Assembly: GCF_015690345.1 (NCBI RefSeq)
Contig: NZ_JADPUN010000216.1
Span: 1-44,426, forward strand
Origin: Plantactinospora alkalitolerans
Lineage (GTDB): Bacteria; Actinomycetota; Actinomycetes; Mycobacteriales; Micromonosporaceae
Direction of reading: 5' to 3'
DNA: 44,426 bases
Shown here: positions 33,396-42,185 of the stretch, one piece after another
Layout of the letters: the number at the start of each line of letters is the position of its first letter
How positions within the stretch are numbered: the first letter of the stretch is position 1
Made by a program: the position numbers and the translations under genes
Notes under the pieces: model-generated
Told to the model about the DNA's origin: nothing
The model's database searches: none
What the model saw: the letters and a program-made list of their open reading frames with translations, nothing else

Positions 33396-34232
33396 ATGCC
33401 CACATTCGCCACGCCGGGACCCATCGTCGCCACCGTTGTCGTCGCCGGCGGCCAGGTTCGGGTCACCGCGAGCGATCGGACCGACACCGTGGTGCTGGTC
33501 GAACCCATCGACGGGGCGAGCCAGTCGGACGTCAGGGTGGCCGACAGGACAAGAGTCGACTTCGCCCACGGCCAGCTGTCGGTCAAGACGACCGCCTCCG
33601 GAGACAAGGGCGGTTCGGTCGCCATCACGATCGGCCTGCCCGTGGGATCCAGCCTGGTCTCGTACCTGGCGCACTCGGACGTTCACGCTGACGGCTCATT
33701 TGGCGAGTGCGAGCTGCACATGGCCTCGGGGCGGGTCCGGATCGATCGCATCAACGCGCTGGAGGCGAACATCGCGACCGGTGAGGTCACGATCGGCTAC
33801 ATCGCCGAGCGCGCCGACATCGACGGTGGGGCGTTCGCAATGCGGATCAGCGAGGTCAGGGACGCCGTCAGGCTCTCGAGTTCAGGCGGCCGGCTGTGGA
33901 TCGGCCACGCATCCGCCGACCTTGAACTCAGCAGTGTCAGCGGCCGGTTCGACATCGACCGAGCCGACGGCAGCGTCACCGCCGAGACCGGCGCCGGCGC
34001 CATTCGGATCGGCCGGTTGACACGCGGTCGGGCGGTGTTGTCGAACAGTTCGGGAAACATCGAGGTCGGCGTCAGCGAGGGCACCGCAGCCAGGGTGGAC
34101 GCCGACAGCAAGCGTGGGTCGGTGCGCAATGCCGTCCCGTCCCGGGACAGTCCCGACAGATCCGGCAACGACCTCACGATCGACGCCCGTACGCGGCACG
34201 GGGACATCACCATCGCCCGCGTGGCGCGGTGA
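33396..34232 (+). CDS. DUF4097-family beta-helix-like protein
   Basis: A 278-residue protein made of repeated short beta strands, with HMASGRVRIDRINALEANIATGE and VSGRFDIDRADGSVTAETGAGAI repeats typical of the DUF4097/DUF4098 adhesin-like fold. There is no signal peptide or membrane segment, as is usual for the actinomycete version. GAGAGGAAGG precedes ATG 33396, which is preferred over an upstream in-frame start at 33318. It follows the exporter by 181 bp and meets the SARP gene end-to-end with a 6-bp gap. Function unknown; similar proteins often neighbour DrrAB or BTAD regulators. Confidence 0.85.
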   Translation: MPTFATPGPIVATVVVAGGQVRVTASDRTDTVVLVEPIDGASQSDVRVADRTRVDFAHGQLSVKTTASGDKGGSVAITIGLPVGSSLVSYLAHSDVHADGSFGECELHMASGRVRIDRINALEANIATGEVTIGYIAERADIDGGAFAMRISEVRDAVRLSSSGGRLWIGHASADLELSSVSGRFDIDRADGSVTAETGAGAIRIGRLTRGRAVLSNSSGNIEVGVSEGTAARVDADSKRGSVRNAVPSRDSPDRSGNDLTIDARTRHGDITIARVAR

Positions 34233-34238
34233 CCGGGC

Positions 34239-37200
34239 TCAGGAGGCGAGCGTGACCGTGACCAGCTGACGCCAGCTCGTCTGCGTGCCGTCCCGAGTCG
34301 CCTCGGCGAACCGTGTGTCACCGAGGCGGCGCCGTGCGGCCTGCTCGATCCGGGCCGCATCCGGATGGGAACGATCCGGCAGTCCCCGCACGGCGGCGCT
34401 TGCCGCGAGCAGCCGCGCGGCCTGCTCGTACTGGTCCTGGCGCAGTGCCAGGTCGGCGACCCCGACGAGTACCTGCGCGATCAGCGGCGCATGCCCCGCC
34501 TCGGACGCCGCCTGACAGGCCGCCGCGTGGTGCTTCCGGGCCTCGCTGAGATCATCGGCGAGGTAGCCGAGCAGATCCTGTGTCGCCGCCCGGACGTTCG
34601 TCTCGTCCGCCTCGTCGCCCAGCACGGCTGCCGCGACGCCGAGCTGCTGGTACGCCTCCTCGGCGTTGCCGCCCCAACGGGCGAGTTCCGCCTTCGAGAG
34701 CGCCAGTTCGGCCAGCGCATCCAGCCAGGTGACCCGTGCCGCGCACCGTTGCGCCTCGGCTATCGCCGCCGCGCTGGACTCCGCGTCGCCCCGGAGCCAG
34801 TGCAGCCGCGCCTGCCGCGACCGCATCCGGATGACATCCTCGACAGCACCGAGTTCGGTGACGACCGCGACCGCCTCTTCGTAGTGCTCGCAGGCGACGG
34901 CGAGTTCACCGCGCACGGCGACCCGGTCCGCCAGCTCAGACAGGGCGAACCAGATCCCGAACCGTTCGCCGAGTGCCCGGAACTCGGCGAGTGCCGTCTC
35001 GAGATACGTGTCCGCGTCCCGCCCCTCCTGGCCGAGCATGATCCGCATCTTGCCGAGGTGCAGCCGGGCCAGTGCGCGTACCCACGGATCCTCGTGGTCC
35101 AGCAATTGTTCGAACGCGGGCAGGAACGCATCCGGCGCCTGCAGCATGCGGTCCAGCGCGGCGGCGAACGCGATCGCCGGATGGCGGCTCTGACTGCGCT
35201 GGCCGAACCGGTGCGCCTTGCGGATCCACTCCGCCGCCAGGTGTTCGTCACCCCGCCCGGAGCTCACGAACTGCACGACGAGCGCGTACACCGTGGCCCG
35301 GATCTCATCGGTCACCTCGCCGGGCGTCTCCGTGGCCGCGGTGATCAGCTCCAGGCCTTCAGCTTTGTACCCGCCGAGCCACCAGTACCAGCCGGCGCCC
35401 GCCGCGAGCCGCATCGCCGCGTACGCCTCGCCGGCCGCGAGCGCGCCACGCATCGCGGAGCCGATGTTGTCGTGCTCGACACCGAGCGTGGCGAGCCATT
35501 CCAGTTGCTCGACACGGCGGAGATGCGGCTCCGCCGTCTCGACGAGTTCGGTGAAGTAGTCGAGGTGCGCATGCCGGGCCAGGTCCGATTCCCCCGCCTC
35601 CGCGAGCCGGTGCCCGGCGTACTCCTTGATCGTGCCGAGCATCCGGTAGCGCGGTGCGCTGTCGCCCTGGCTGACCAGCAGCGATTTCTCGGCCAGCGAG
35701 GTGAGCAGTTCGAGCACCTGCTCCTGCTCGACCCCGTCGCCGACGCAAACCCGTTCGGCCGCCTCCAGGCCCGCTCCGCCCGCGAACACCGCGAGCCGGC
35801 GCAGGACCATCCGCTCGGCGTCGGTGAGCAACTCCCAGCTCCAGTCGACCACCGCGCGCAGGGTCCTGTGCCGTGGCAACGCGATGCGGCTACCGCTGGT
35901 CAGCAGGCGGAACCGGTCGTCGAGCCGGGAGGCGAGCTGATCGATGGACATGGTGCGCAACCTGGCCGCGGCCAGCTCGATCGCCAGCGGCATCCCGTCC
36001 AGGGCCCGGCAGACGCGCACCATCGTCGACAACGTGCGGGCGTCGACCACGAGATCCTTGCGTACGGCGCCCGCCCGGTCCCGGAGCAACTGGACGGCCG
36101 GCGAGGACGTGATCTCACCGGGGCCGGCATCCCTTCCCGGCACGGCCAGCGGCTCGACGAGCCACAGCGCCTCACCGGTGATGCCGAGCGGCTCCCTGCT
36201 CGTCGCCAGGATCCGCAGCCGCCGGCACTCCCCGAGCACTCGATGGGCGAACGCCGCGGCCGACTCGATCACGTGCTCGCAGTTGTCCAGGATCAGCAGC
36301 GCCTCCCGATCGCGGATCGCGGCGATGAGCCGGTCCGTCAGGTCCGCGTGCGGTGCCCCGCCGAGCAGCGCGTCCCGAAGGCCGAGCCCGGCGAGCGTCG
36401 ACTGCGCCACGTCACCATCCGCGCCGATGGCGGCGAGCTCGACCAGCCAGGCGCCGTCCGGCAGGTCGCCGAGCAGCGTGCGCGCGGTTTCCGTGGCCAG
36501 CCGGGTCTTCCCCGAGCCGCCCGGACCGATCAGGGTGGTGAGCCGATGTTCGGCGAGAAGTTCGCCGACCGCGGCGACGTCGGCGTCCTTGCCCACGAAG
36601 CTGGTCAGCTCGGCACGGAGGTTGGTCCTACGGTTCTCCTCCCGCCGCCCCAACTCGCCGCGCAGCAGTGCGACGTGCAACGCGGACAGCTCCGGTGAGG
36701 GGTCGACCCCCAGCGTGTCGGCCAGGGCTTCTCTCGTGCGCTGGTAGACGAGCAGTGCCTCGTTGCCGCGACCCACCATGACGAGGACCCGCATCAGCGC
36801 CGCGACCAGCCGTTCTCGCAGCGGATGCGCGGCCACCAGATCCGTCAGTTCCGTGACCAGTTCCGCACCCTGGCCGAGGCTGATCTCGGCGTCGAACCGA
36901 TCCTCCATGGCAGTCAGGCGTAGCCCGTCGAGCCGGGTGACCGCCGCGTCGAACGCGGCACTGTCCGGCAGGCCGACGCCCTGCATGGCCGTACCGCGCC
37001 ACAACGCGAGGGCCTCGCGCAGCAGCCGTACCCGCCGTGGGTCCTCGTCGTTGTGGGCCTGGGCGACGAGGCGTTCGAACCGTACGGCGTCGACAGCCTC
37101 GGGTTCCACCGTCAGGCGGTAACCATCCGTCTGCCCCTCGACCGACCCTTCGGGCAAGGCCTTCCGCAGCCGGGAGACCAGGCGTTGCAGGGCGTTCGCC

Positions 37201-37376
37201 GCGTCGGCGGGCGGCTGCTCACCCCAGATCCAGTCGACGAGCGTCGCCTTCGGGACCACGCGACCAGGTTCGAGCGCGAGAGCGATCAGGAGCCCGCGCA
37301 GCCGCGCGCCCGGCACGTCGGCCACGACGCCGTCGTCCGTGCGTACCTCGAACGATCCGAGCATCCCGACCTGCAC
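34239..37376 (-). CDS. AfsR/SARP-family regulator with NB-ARC ATPase and TPR domains
   Basis: A 1045-residue regulator. Residues about 1-80 are a winged-helix OmpR-type DNA-binding domain (LGSFEVRTDDG, LRGLLIALALEPGRVV, LVSRLRKAL). About 90-235 is the BTAD domain (LWRGTAMQGVG, HPLRERLVAALMRVLVMVGR). The NB-ARC/STAND ATPase starts near 275: Walker A GPGGSGKTR (284-292), Walker B LLILDNCEH (from 360) and GMPLAIELAAARLR. From about 600 to the end are TPR-like helical repeats that sense a signal. Such proteins activate secondary metabolism or export genes. GTG 37376 follows CAAGAT by 7 bases (leaderless); the frame is open further upstream. The exporter at 31.5 kb has SARP-like repeats and is a candidate target. 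Confidence 0.93.
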   Translation of the reverse strand: MQVGMLGSFEVRTDDGVVADVPGARLRGLLIALALEPGRVVPKATLVDWIWGEQPPADAANALQRLVSRLRKALPEGSVEGQTDGYRLTVEPEAVDAVRFERLVAQAHNDEDPRRVRLLREALALWRGTAMQGVGLPDSAAFDAAVTRLDGLRLTAMEDRFDAEISLGQGAELVTELTDLVAAHPLRERLVAALMRVLVMVGRGNEALLVYQRTREALADTLGVDPSPELSALHVALLRGELGRREENRRTNLRAELTSFVGKDADVAAVGELLAEHRLTTLIGPGGSGKTRLATETARTLLGDLPDGAWLVELAAIGADGDVAQSTLAGLGLRDALLGGAPHADLTDRLIAAIRDREALLILDNCEHVIESAAAFAHRVLGECRRLRILATSREPLGITGEALWLVEPLAVPGRDAGPGEITSSPAVQLLRDRAGAVRKDLVVDARTLSTMVRVCRALDGMPLAIELAAARLRTMSIDQLASRLDDRFRLLTSGSRIALPRHRTLRAVVDWSWELLTDAERMVLRRLAVFAGGAGLEAAERVCVGDGVEQEQVLELLTSLAEKSLLVSQGDSAPRYRMLGTIKEYAGHRLAEAGESDLARHAHLDYFTELVETAEPHLRRVEQLEWLATLGVEHDNIGSAMRGALAAGEAYAAMRLAAGAGWYWWLGGYKAEGLELITAATETPGEVTDEIRATVYALVVQFVSSGRGDEHLAAEWIRKAHRFGQRSQSRHPAIAFAAALDRMLQAPDAFLPAFEQLLDHEDPWVRALARLHLGKMRIMLGQEGRDADTYLETALAEFRALGERFGIWFALSELADRVAVRGELAVACEHYEEAVAVVTELGAVEDVIRMRSRQARLHWLRGDAESSAAAIAEAQRCAARVTWLDALAELALSKAELARWGGNAEEAYQQLGVAAAVLGDEADETNVRAATQDLLGYLADDLSEARKHHAAACQAASEAGHAPLIAQVLVGVADLALRQDQYEQAARLLAASAAVRGLPDRSHPDAARIEQAARRRLGDTRFAEATRDGTQTSWRQLVTVTLAS

Positions 37377-37410
37377 CCGGCAGATCTTGCCATGGGCGAC
37401 TGGCAGGCCT

Positions 37411-37740
37411 TCAACCGCCGACGCGGCGCCGAGGACCGGGGTAAGGGGAATCACCCTGGACAGGTACGGCGCGGCTGTCGGCGGGCTCGAGACGAATGCT
37501 CAGTTGTGAACCCAGTTCGCTGAAGCCGAGCGCGCGGGCCACTCGTCGTGACGCTTCTGGGCGTGCCCGCCACTGGGGTAACAGGTCGGCTTCCAGCGCG
37601 GCGGTGACGGCTGCGGTGGCTACGGCGCGTGCGAGCCCTCGTCCACGTTCGGCCGGGGCCGTGAGGCCGGACTCGTCGGCATCCTCGGCCGGCACCCGGG
37701 CGAGCAACGCTCTCATGTCGGGGTGGTCGGCCGGGATCAT
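37411..37740 (-). pseudogene. GNAT acetyltransferase fragment with internal deletion
   Basis: A 109-codon open stretch containing TAPAERGRGLARAVATAAV and PQWRARPEASRRVARALGF. This is the acetyl-CoA-binding and C-terminal part of a GNAT protein. The preceding segment MRALLARVPAEDADESGL looks like an N-terminal piece of the same family joined directly to it, so about 40 residues in between appear deleted, and the true N-terminus is missing. It is unlikely to be functional. It lies just upstream of the SARP gene on the same strand. Confidence 0.55.
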
Positions 37741-38019
37741 TTCGACGACGGCGCTGGACTCGACCGGGCATCGTCGGTCACGGTCGCATGGTCGCAGTCA
37801 ACCGTGCCGGCACACCACCGGGAAACCATGACTGGTGTGGTCGTGGCCGAGACCCGGCTACCGGCGGTAGCCGGATTCGTGCCGGCCGACCTCGGTGGTG
37901 CGGGCCAGCGGCATGAGCCTGTGCCTGTGCAGCCCGAACCGGGGTAGCTCATGTCGTCGACCTGGCCGCCACCGACGTGTCAGCGGTCCAGGCCGACGAC
38001 ATGGCATCGAACCTTTGGG

Positions 38020-39246
38020 TCAGCCCGGAAGAGTCACCTGCGCCGGGGTCGACCGCAGGGCGGTGGTGCCGTCGCCCAGCTGTCCCACGCCGTTGTTGCC
38101 CCAGCACCAGAGGCTGGCGTCGGTGCGGAGCGCGCAGCTGTGATAGCCGGGTGCGAAGCCGCTGGCCCAGGTGGTGGCGGTGCCGACCCGGACGGGGGCG
38201 AACCGGTGAGTCGTGGTGCCGTCGCCCAACTGTCCGGTGTTGTTGTTGCCCCAACACCAGAGGCTGCCGTCGGTGCGGGTCGCACACGACGAGTCGTCGC
38301 GCGCGTTGACCCTGGTCCAGGTGGTGCCACTGACCTGGACCGGTGAGGTCTGGTAGATGCCGCTGACACCCAGCTGTCCGTACCCGTTCTCACCCCAGCA
38401 CCACAGGGTCCTGTCGGTGCGGACCGCGCAGGTGTGGGCGTACCCGGCCGTTACGCCGGTCCACGTGGTGGCGGTACCGACCTGCGCCGGACTTGTCCGG
38501 TAGCTCTGGATACCGAGACCGAGCTGTCCGTTCGAGCTGTCACCCCAGCACCACAGGGTGCCGTCGGTACGGGCGGCGCAGCTGTGCGCGAAGCCGGTCG
38601 TGACGCTCGCCCAGTTGGTCGCCGTGCCCACCTGTACCGGAGTGGCCGCGTTCTCGAGGGCGGCACCGGTGCCCAGCTGCCCGTTGCGGTTGGAGCCCCA
38701 GCACCACAGGGTGCCGTCGCTCCGGATGGCACAGGTGTGACTGTCGGCGGCGCTGACGCTTGCCCAGGTGGTGGCGCTGCCGATACGCACCGGGGTGTTC
38801 CGGTTCGTGGCGGTGCCGTCACCAAGCTGGCTCCGGGAGTTGCGGCCCCAGCACCACAGCGTCCCGTCGGTCTGTATCGCACAGGTGAAGCCGCCGCCGG
38901 CGTCGATACCGGCCCAGGTGGTGGCGTTGCCGATACGCACCGGGGCGATCCGGTTCGTGGCGGTGCCGTCACCAAGCTGGCCGCTGGAGTTACTGCCCCA
39001 GCACCAGAGTGTTCCGTCGGTACCGATCGCGCAGGTGTGTGCGTTGCCCGCGGTGATGCTGGAAACCGCCGGGGCGGCGACCGAGACGTTCAGGGAGCCA
39101 CGCTCGGCGGGACTGACGCCTGCTGCCGCCGGGCCCGCTGAAAGGCCAATGGCGAGCACGACGATTCCGGCCGATGCCGCCGAGGCGAGGATGGTTCTCG
39201 TCGAACGCCGCCATTGAGCCCGCAGCCAACCGTCCTGATTTTCCAT
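38020..39246 (-). CDS. Secreted RCC1-repeat protein
   Basis: A 408-residue secreted protein. A signal peptide covers about 1-43 (ILASAASAGIVVLAIGLSAGPAAA). The rest is seven RCC1-like blades of about 50 residues, each with CAxxTDGTLWCWGxN followed by GQLGDGT and P..VGxATTWA. Seven blades make one complete beta-propeller. Each blade has two Cys, suggesting disulphide-stabilised extracellular repeats. The family mediates binding; no enzymatic motif is present. ATG 39246 is chosen because GGGGAGAA lies 7 bases upstream and the signal peptide starts there. The repeats are also clear at DNA level, about 150 bp per unit. Confidence 0.92.
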   Translation of the reverse strand: MENQDGWLRAQWRRSTRTILASAASAGIVVLAIGLSAGPAAAGVSPAERGSLNVSVAAPAVSSITAGNAHTCAIGTDGTLWCWGSNSSGQLGDGTATNRIAPVRIGNATTWAGIDAGGGFTCAIQTDGTLWCWGRNSRSQLGDGTATNRNTPVRIGSATTWASVSAADSHTCAIRSDGTLWCWGSNRNGQLGTGAALENAATPVQVGTATNWASVTTGFAHSCAARTDGTLWCWGDSSNGQLGLGIQSYRTSPAQVGTATTWTGVTAGYAHTCAVRTDRTLWCWGENGYGQLGVSGIYQTSPVQVSGTTWTRVNARDDSSCATRTDGSLWCWGNNNTGQLGDGTTTHRFAPVRVGTATTWASGFAPGYHSCALRTDASLWCWGNNGVGQLGDGTTALRSTPAQVTLPG

Positions 39247-39984
39247 GTAATGTTCTCCCCAAATGACGTCGATACCTAGACGGTGGAGGCGGCATTGCCC
39301 TGGTGAGGTCGCCAGCGACCCCACCAATTCATAGCATCGATCTTCGCCATTGACTAGGGGCAATGCAAGACCTCGGTCCAGTCGTCGGCCGTACGCTCAG
39401 GTCGGCTGCCGTCGACCCCGAGTCGTCGCGTACCGATGCGGCCAGGTCGACGCGCCTGGACGGTCTCGCGCCAGGAGGCGCCTCCATGGTGGCTACCGGG
39501 AGTGACAGCGTCGGCACCACTGCGCTCCGCACGGCGGATCCGGATGACTGGGGCGGTCACGGGACCGCCTAGGTCAGGACAACTCGGGATTTGGGTAGAG
39601 AATCGGATTGCCTCTGGTTCCGCCGCATAGGCTCGTGCGCTGCCAGGTCGACGTGCATTTGATTGGGAATGGACCATTGGGCCGGGAAGGTGGCTGGTAT
39701 TGCCGTGGAAAATCCAGTCGAGGAGGTGACCGTATTCAGTTCGGCGCCGGCCCGGCGACGCCGCGCCCCAGGGCCGCAAACTGCGCCGAATGTTCGGATA
39801 CACCAACCACGCATCACGTTACTTCAGTATCGGCGCCGGCCTTTCTGACGCTATCCGAACCACCCGCTGTACTCGATGGGACGGCGTACCGTTCTCGTCG
39901 CGGTCGTGCTCGCTCGGCGTTCGTCCCATCCGCCAGCACGTCTCGGGGCAGGCGCGGGTGATGCACGACATCACCGTCACGGCC
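39247..39984. other. 738-bp region without a supported gene
   Basis: It lies between the RCC1 start and the end of the sigma factor gene, so it must hold the RCC1 promoter. GC content is lower than in flanking genes around 39600-39730. Several short open frames exist on both strands but none shows codon bias, a ribosome binding site with a hydrophobic or domain-like start, or a known family. I see no clear operator. Confidence 0.45.
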
Positions 39985-40920
39985 TCAGCCGTTCGTCCAG
40001 GGGCGGAGCTTGTCAGGGTTTCGTACTGCCCAGACGTGCTTGATCCGGTCGCCTGCGACGTCGAACGCCATCACCGTCACGGTGCGGCCGTCCAGCTCTG
40101 CCACCAGGCCGGGCTGGCCGTTGACCGTACGCTCCAGGAGCGTCAGTCCGGGTGCCCTGCCCGTGATGTCGACGAGGACGCGCGCGATCTGCTCGCCGCC
40201 TTCGACCGGGCGGAGTTCGGCGCTGGCGAGACCGCCGCCGTCGCCGACGGCCGTGGCGTCGGGGTCGAGGAGGCCGATGAGGGCGTCGATGTCGTTAGCC
40301 TCCCAAGCCTGCTTGAAGGCCCTCACGATGCTGGCCTGCTGGGCTGTCGGAGTGGCGAGGGCCTGCACCGCATGGATGCGGCGGCGGGCTGAGGAGGCCA
40401 ACTGGCGGCAGGCGGCCGGGGTACGGCCGACGATCTCGGCCACCTCGGCGAAGGAGTAGCGGAAGACGTCGTGCAGGACGAACGCGACGCGCTCGGCCGG
40501 GGTCATCGATTCGAGCACGACGAGGAAGGCCATGCTGACCGATTCGTCGAGGGTGACCCGGTCGGCCGGGTCGACGATGGCGGCGCCCGGCCGACCGCTG
40601 ATCCATTCCGTCCGATCGGGCAGCGGCTCCGGAATCCATTCGCCGACGTAGCGCTCCCGCCGGGCCCGGGCCGAACCGAGCAGGTCGAGACAGATGCGCC
40701 CGGCGACCTTCGTCAGCCAGGCGCCGGGGGATTCGATGACTTCCTGTTGCTGCCGGGACATGCCGTACCAGCGGGCGTAGGTCTCCTGTACGACATCCTC
40801 GGCGTCGGCCAGCGAACCCAGCAGCCGGTACGCGAGATTGATCAACTGACGCCGCTCGCTCATGATCGCGCCCAGGTTCGGATCGGACCGGCCGGACTCT
40901 GGCTCGGATCGCCTGCTCAT
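39985..40920 (-). CDS. ECF41-family RNA polymerase sigma factor (SigJ-like)
   Basis: A 311-residue sigma factor. Sigma-2 spans about 22-90 (NLAYRLLGSLADAEDVVQETYARW); the linker carries WIPEPL (95-100). Sigma-4 is about 120-182 (LESMTPAERVAFVLHDVFRYSF and a helix-turn-helix). A SnoaL-like C-terminal extension (about 185-311) carries the ECF41 hallmarks DGGG (227-230) and NPDKL (301-305). In this group the extension replaces an anti-sigma factor and tunes activity. ATG 40920 is chosen, with GGGAG about 13 bases upstream. It is divergent from a WrbA-like reductase, and both have ECF41-type promoter motifs, so it probably drives itself and that gene. ECF41 genes are typically paired with an oxidoreductase, carboxymuconolactone decarboxylase or epimerase. 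Confidence 0.94.
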   Translation of the reverse strand: MSRRSEPESGRSDPNLGAIMSERRQLINLAYRLLGSLADAEDVVQETYARWYGMSRQQQEVIESPGAWLTKVAGRICLDLLGSARARRERYVGEWIPEPLPDRTEWISGRPGAAIVDPADRVTLDESVSMAFLVVLESMTPAERVAFVLHDVFRYSFAEVAEIVGRTPAACRQLASSARRRIHAVQALATPTAQQASIVRAFKQAWEANDIDALIGLLDPDATAVGDGGGLASAELRPVEGGEQIARVLVDITGRAPGLTLLERTVNGQPGLVAELDGRTVTVMAFDVAGDRIKHVWAVRNPDKLRPWTNG

Positions 40921-40965
40921 GGTGTCGCCGACTCCCTTGCTCGCAGTTGTTGCTCCCACCGGTTC

Positions 40966-40992
40966 GACGAGGCAACGCACCCAACTGTGAGG
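40966..40992 (-). promoter_or_regulatory. ECF41-type promoter of the sigma factor gene
   Basis: On the minus strand CCTCACA (40992-40986), 16 bp and CGTC (40969-40966). This matches the published ECF41 target pattern TGTCACA-16-CGTC at 5 of 7 and 4 of 4 positions. It lies 45 bp before the sigma factor start. Confidence 0.65.
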
Positions 40993-41003
40993 TTGGCAGC
41001 CCG

Positions 41004-41030
41004 CCTGACATTCCGACGGGTTGTGTCGTC
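41004..41030 (+). promoter_or_regulatory. ECF41-type promoter of the WrbA-like gene
   Basis: CCTGACA (41004-41010), 16 bp and CGTC (41027-41030), the mirror partner of the sigma promoter, at 4 of 7 and 4 of 4 positions to the ECF41 pattern. It lies 33 bp before the reductase start. Confidence 0.6.
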
Positions 41031-41063
41031 GTACCACTGGGACAAGCAAGGGAGAGACCGATC

Positions 41064-41672
41064 ATGGAACCCGTGAACGTCGCGATCATCTACTACAGTG
41101 CCACCGGCACCGTGCACGCCCTGGCGCAGGCCGCCGTCGAGGGTGCGGTGAAGGCCGGCGCACACGTACGACTGCGTAAGGTCGCCGAAACGGCCCCGCC
41201 GGAGGCGATCAGTGCCAGGCCGGAATGGGCCCGACACCTCCAGGACACCGCCGACGTCGCCGAGGCCGGCCACGACGACCTGGACTGGGCCGATGCGGTG
41301 CTGTTCGGCACACCCACCCGTTTCGGCAACCCGGCCAGCCAGCTCAGGACGTTCATCGACACCACCGGCGGCCTGTGGTACCAAGGCAGGCTCGCGGACA
41401 AGGTGTACTCGGCCTTCACCGCCTCCAACACCGCGCACGGCGGGCAGGAATCCACCCTCCTCGCGCTTGGGAACACCTTCTACCACTGGGGTGGCATCAT
41501 CGTGCCCCCCGGCTACACCGACCCCGTCCAGTTCCAGTCGGGCAACCCCTACGGCACCTCCCACGTGGCCGGGGACGGCCCGCCCGGCGAGGTGGCCCTG
41601 CGGGCGGCCCGTCACCAGGCCCGCCGCGTCGTCGAGGCGGCGGGCGCACTCAAGGCGGGCCGCGCCGCCTGA
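41064..41672 (+). CDS. WrbA-like NAD(P)H:quinone oxidoreductase, type IV
   Basis: A 202-residue flavodoxin-fold protein. It has the FMN phosphate loop IIYYSATGTVHALA, DAVLFGTPTRFGNPASQLRTFID, and FTASNTAHGGQESTLLALGNTFYHWGGIIVPPGY, all WrbA-family landmarks. It reduces quinones by two electrons and protects against oxidative or quinone stress. ATG 41064 has GGGAGAG about 8 bases upstream. The divergent ECF41 sigma factor and shared mirror-image promoters make it the sigma factor's partner oxidoreductase. Confidence 0.94.
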   Translation: MEPVNVAIIYYSATGTVHALAQAAVEGAVKAGAHVRLRKVAETAPPEAISARPEWARHLQDTADVAEAGHDDLDWADAVLFGTPTRFGNPASQLRTFIDTTGGLWYQGRLADKVYSAFTASNTAHGGQESTLLALGNTFYHWGGIIVPPGYTDPVQFQSGNPYGTSHVAGDGPPGEVALRAARHQARRVVEAAGALKAGRAA

Positions 41673-41735
41673 CCCAGCACGGCTCTGTACCTCACCCTCA
41701 CCACCGCCGGCTCCTGGCGGTACGACGCGCAGCAC

Positions 41736-42146
41736 GTGGAGCGGAACCGGATCCCGGATCGGATCGTCTATCGGGTGACCACCGCCAACTCGGTACGGAT
41801 CACCATCCGGTACGCCGACAACGGCGGATTCCCCTGGGCGAAGGAGCAGAGGTTCGGATGGCGCCCCTGGCAGACATATTCATGGAACGACACGTCCCGG
41901 TTCGTGGCGACGCCGAAGGAGCGCGAGGAGTGGGTGACCACCGGCGACTCGGTCCGGCAGCACCGGGTGCGTCACGTGTGGCCGTGGAACGACTTCCGCG
42001 CACCGGCGACCGGGATGACCGAGCGGCCAACCAGCTACGGTGCCGGTAGGGCCGAGGAGACCTGGCTCGCCGCGGTGACCCGCCCGGCGTTCCCACCGGG
42101 CGGGTCGCCGGCCGACGCCGAGCTGGATCGCGGTTCCGCAGACTGA
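41736..42146 (+). CDS. Hypothetical protein, possibly truncated at the N-terminus
   Basis: GTG 41736 opens a 136-residue frame (MERNRIPDRIVYRVTTANSV...) rich in Trp and Tyr (FGWRPWQTYSWNDTSRF, RHVWPWNDFR), protein-like in composition. The sensible reading continues upstream in frame to just after the reductase stop (ALYLTLTTAGSWRYDAQHV) without any start codon, so this may be a decapitated gene. No family recognised and no ribosome binding site. Confidence 0.35.
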   Translation: MERNRIPDRIVYRVTTANSVRITIRYADNGGFPWAKEQRFGWRPWQTYSWNDTSRFVATPKEREEWVTTGDSVRQHRVRHVWPWNDFRAPATGMTERPTSYGAGRAEETWLAAVTRPAFPPGGSPADAELDRGSAD

Positions 42147-42185
42147 TCGCGTGGTCCCGGTAGGTTGACCATCGGTCGGCGTCGT

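Larger units (their letters stand above)
40932..41054. repeat. Quasi-palindromic divergent promoter region with perfect terminal repeats
   Basis: CTCCCTTGCT (40932-40941) and its exact complement AGCAAGGGAG (41045-41054) lie at the two ends and contain the Shine-Dalgarno of each divergent gene. Inside, the two strands still align well for about 45 bases (for example TCCCAnnGGTnCGACGA and TGTSAGGnnGGCnGCC), apart from an extra ~12 bases on the sigma side. Confidence 0.75.

Noticed and set aside
34365-36698. 777-codon plus-strand open frame opposite the SARP gene
   Set aside because: Shadow of a high-GC gene: low-complexity Arg/Pro/Gly/Asp composition with no recognisable fold, and the SARP domains on the other strand are unambiguous.
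39354-39961. Open frames upstream of the RCC1 gene on both strands (150 and 117 codons)
   Set aside because: Composition is mixed and motif-free, and the AT-richer stretch around 39600-39730 looks like promoter or intergenic DNA.
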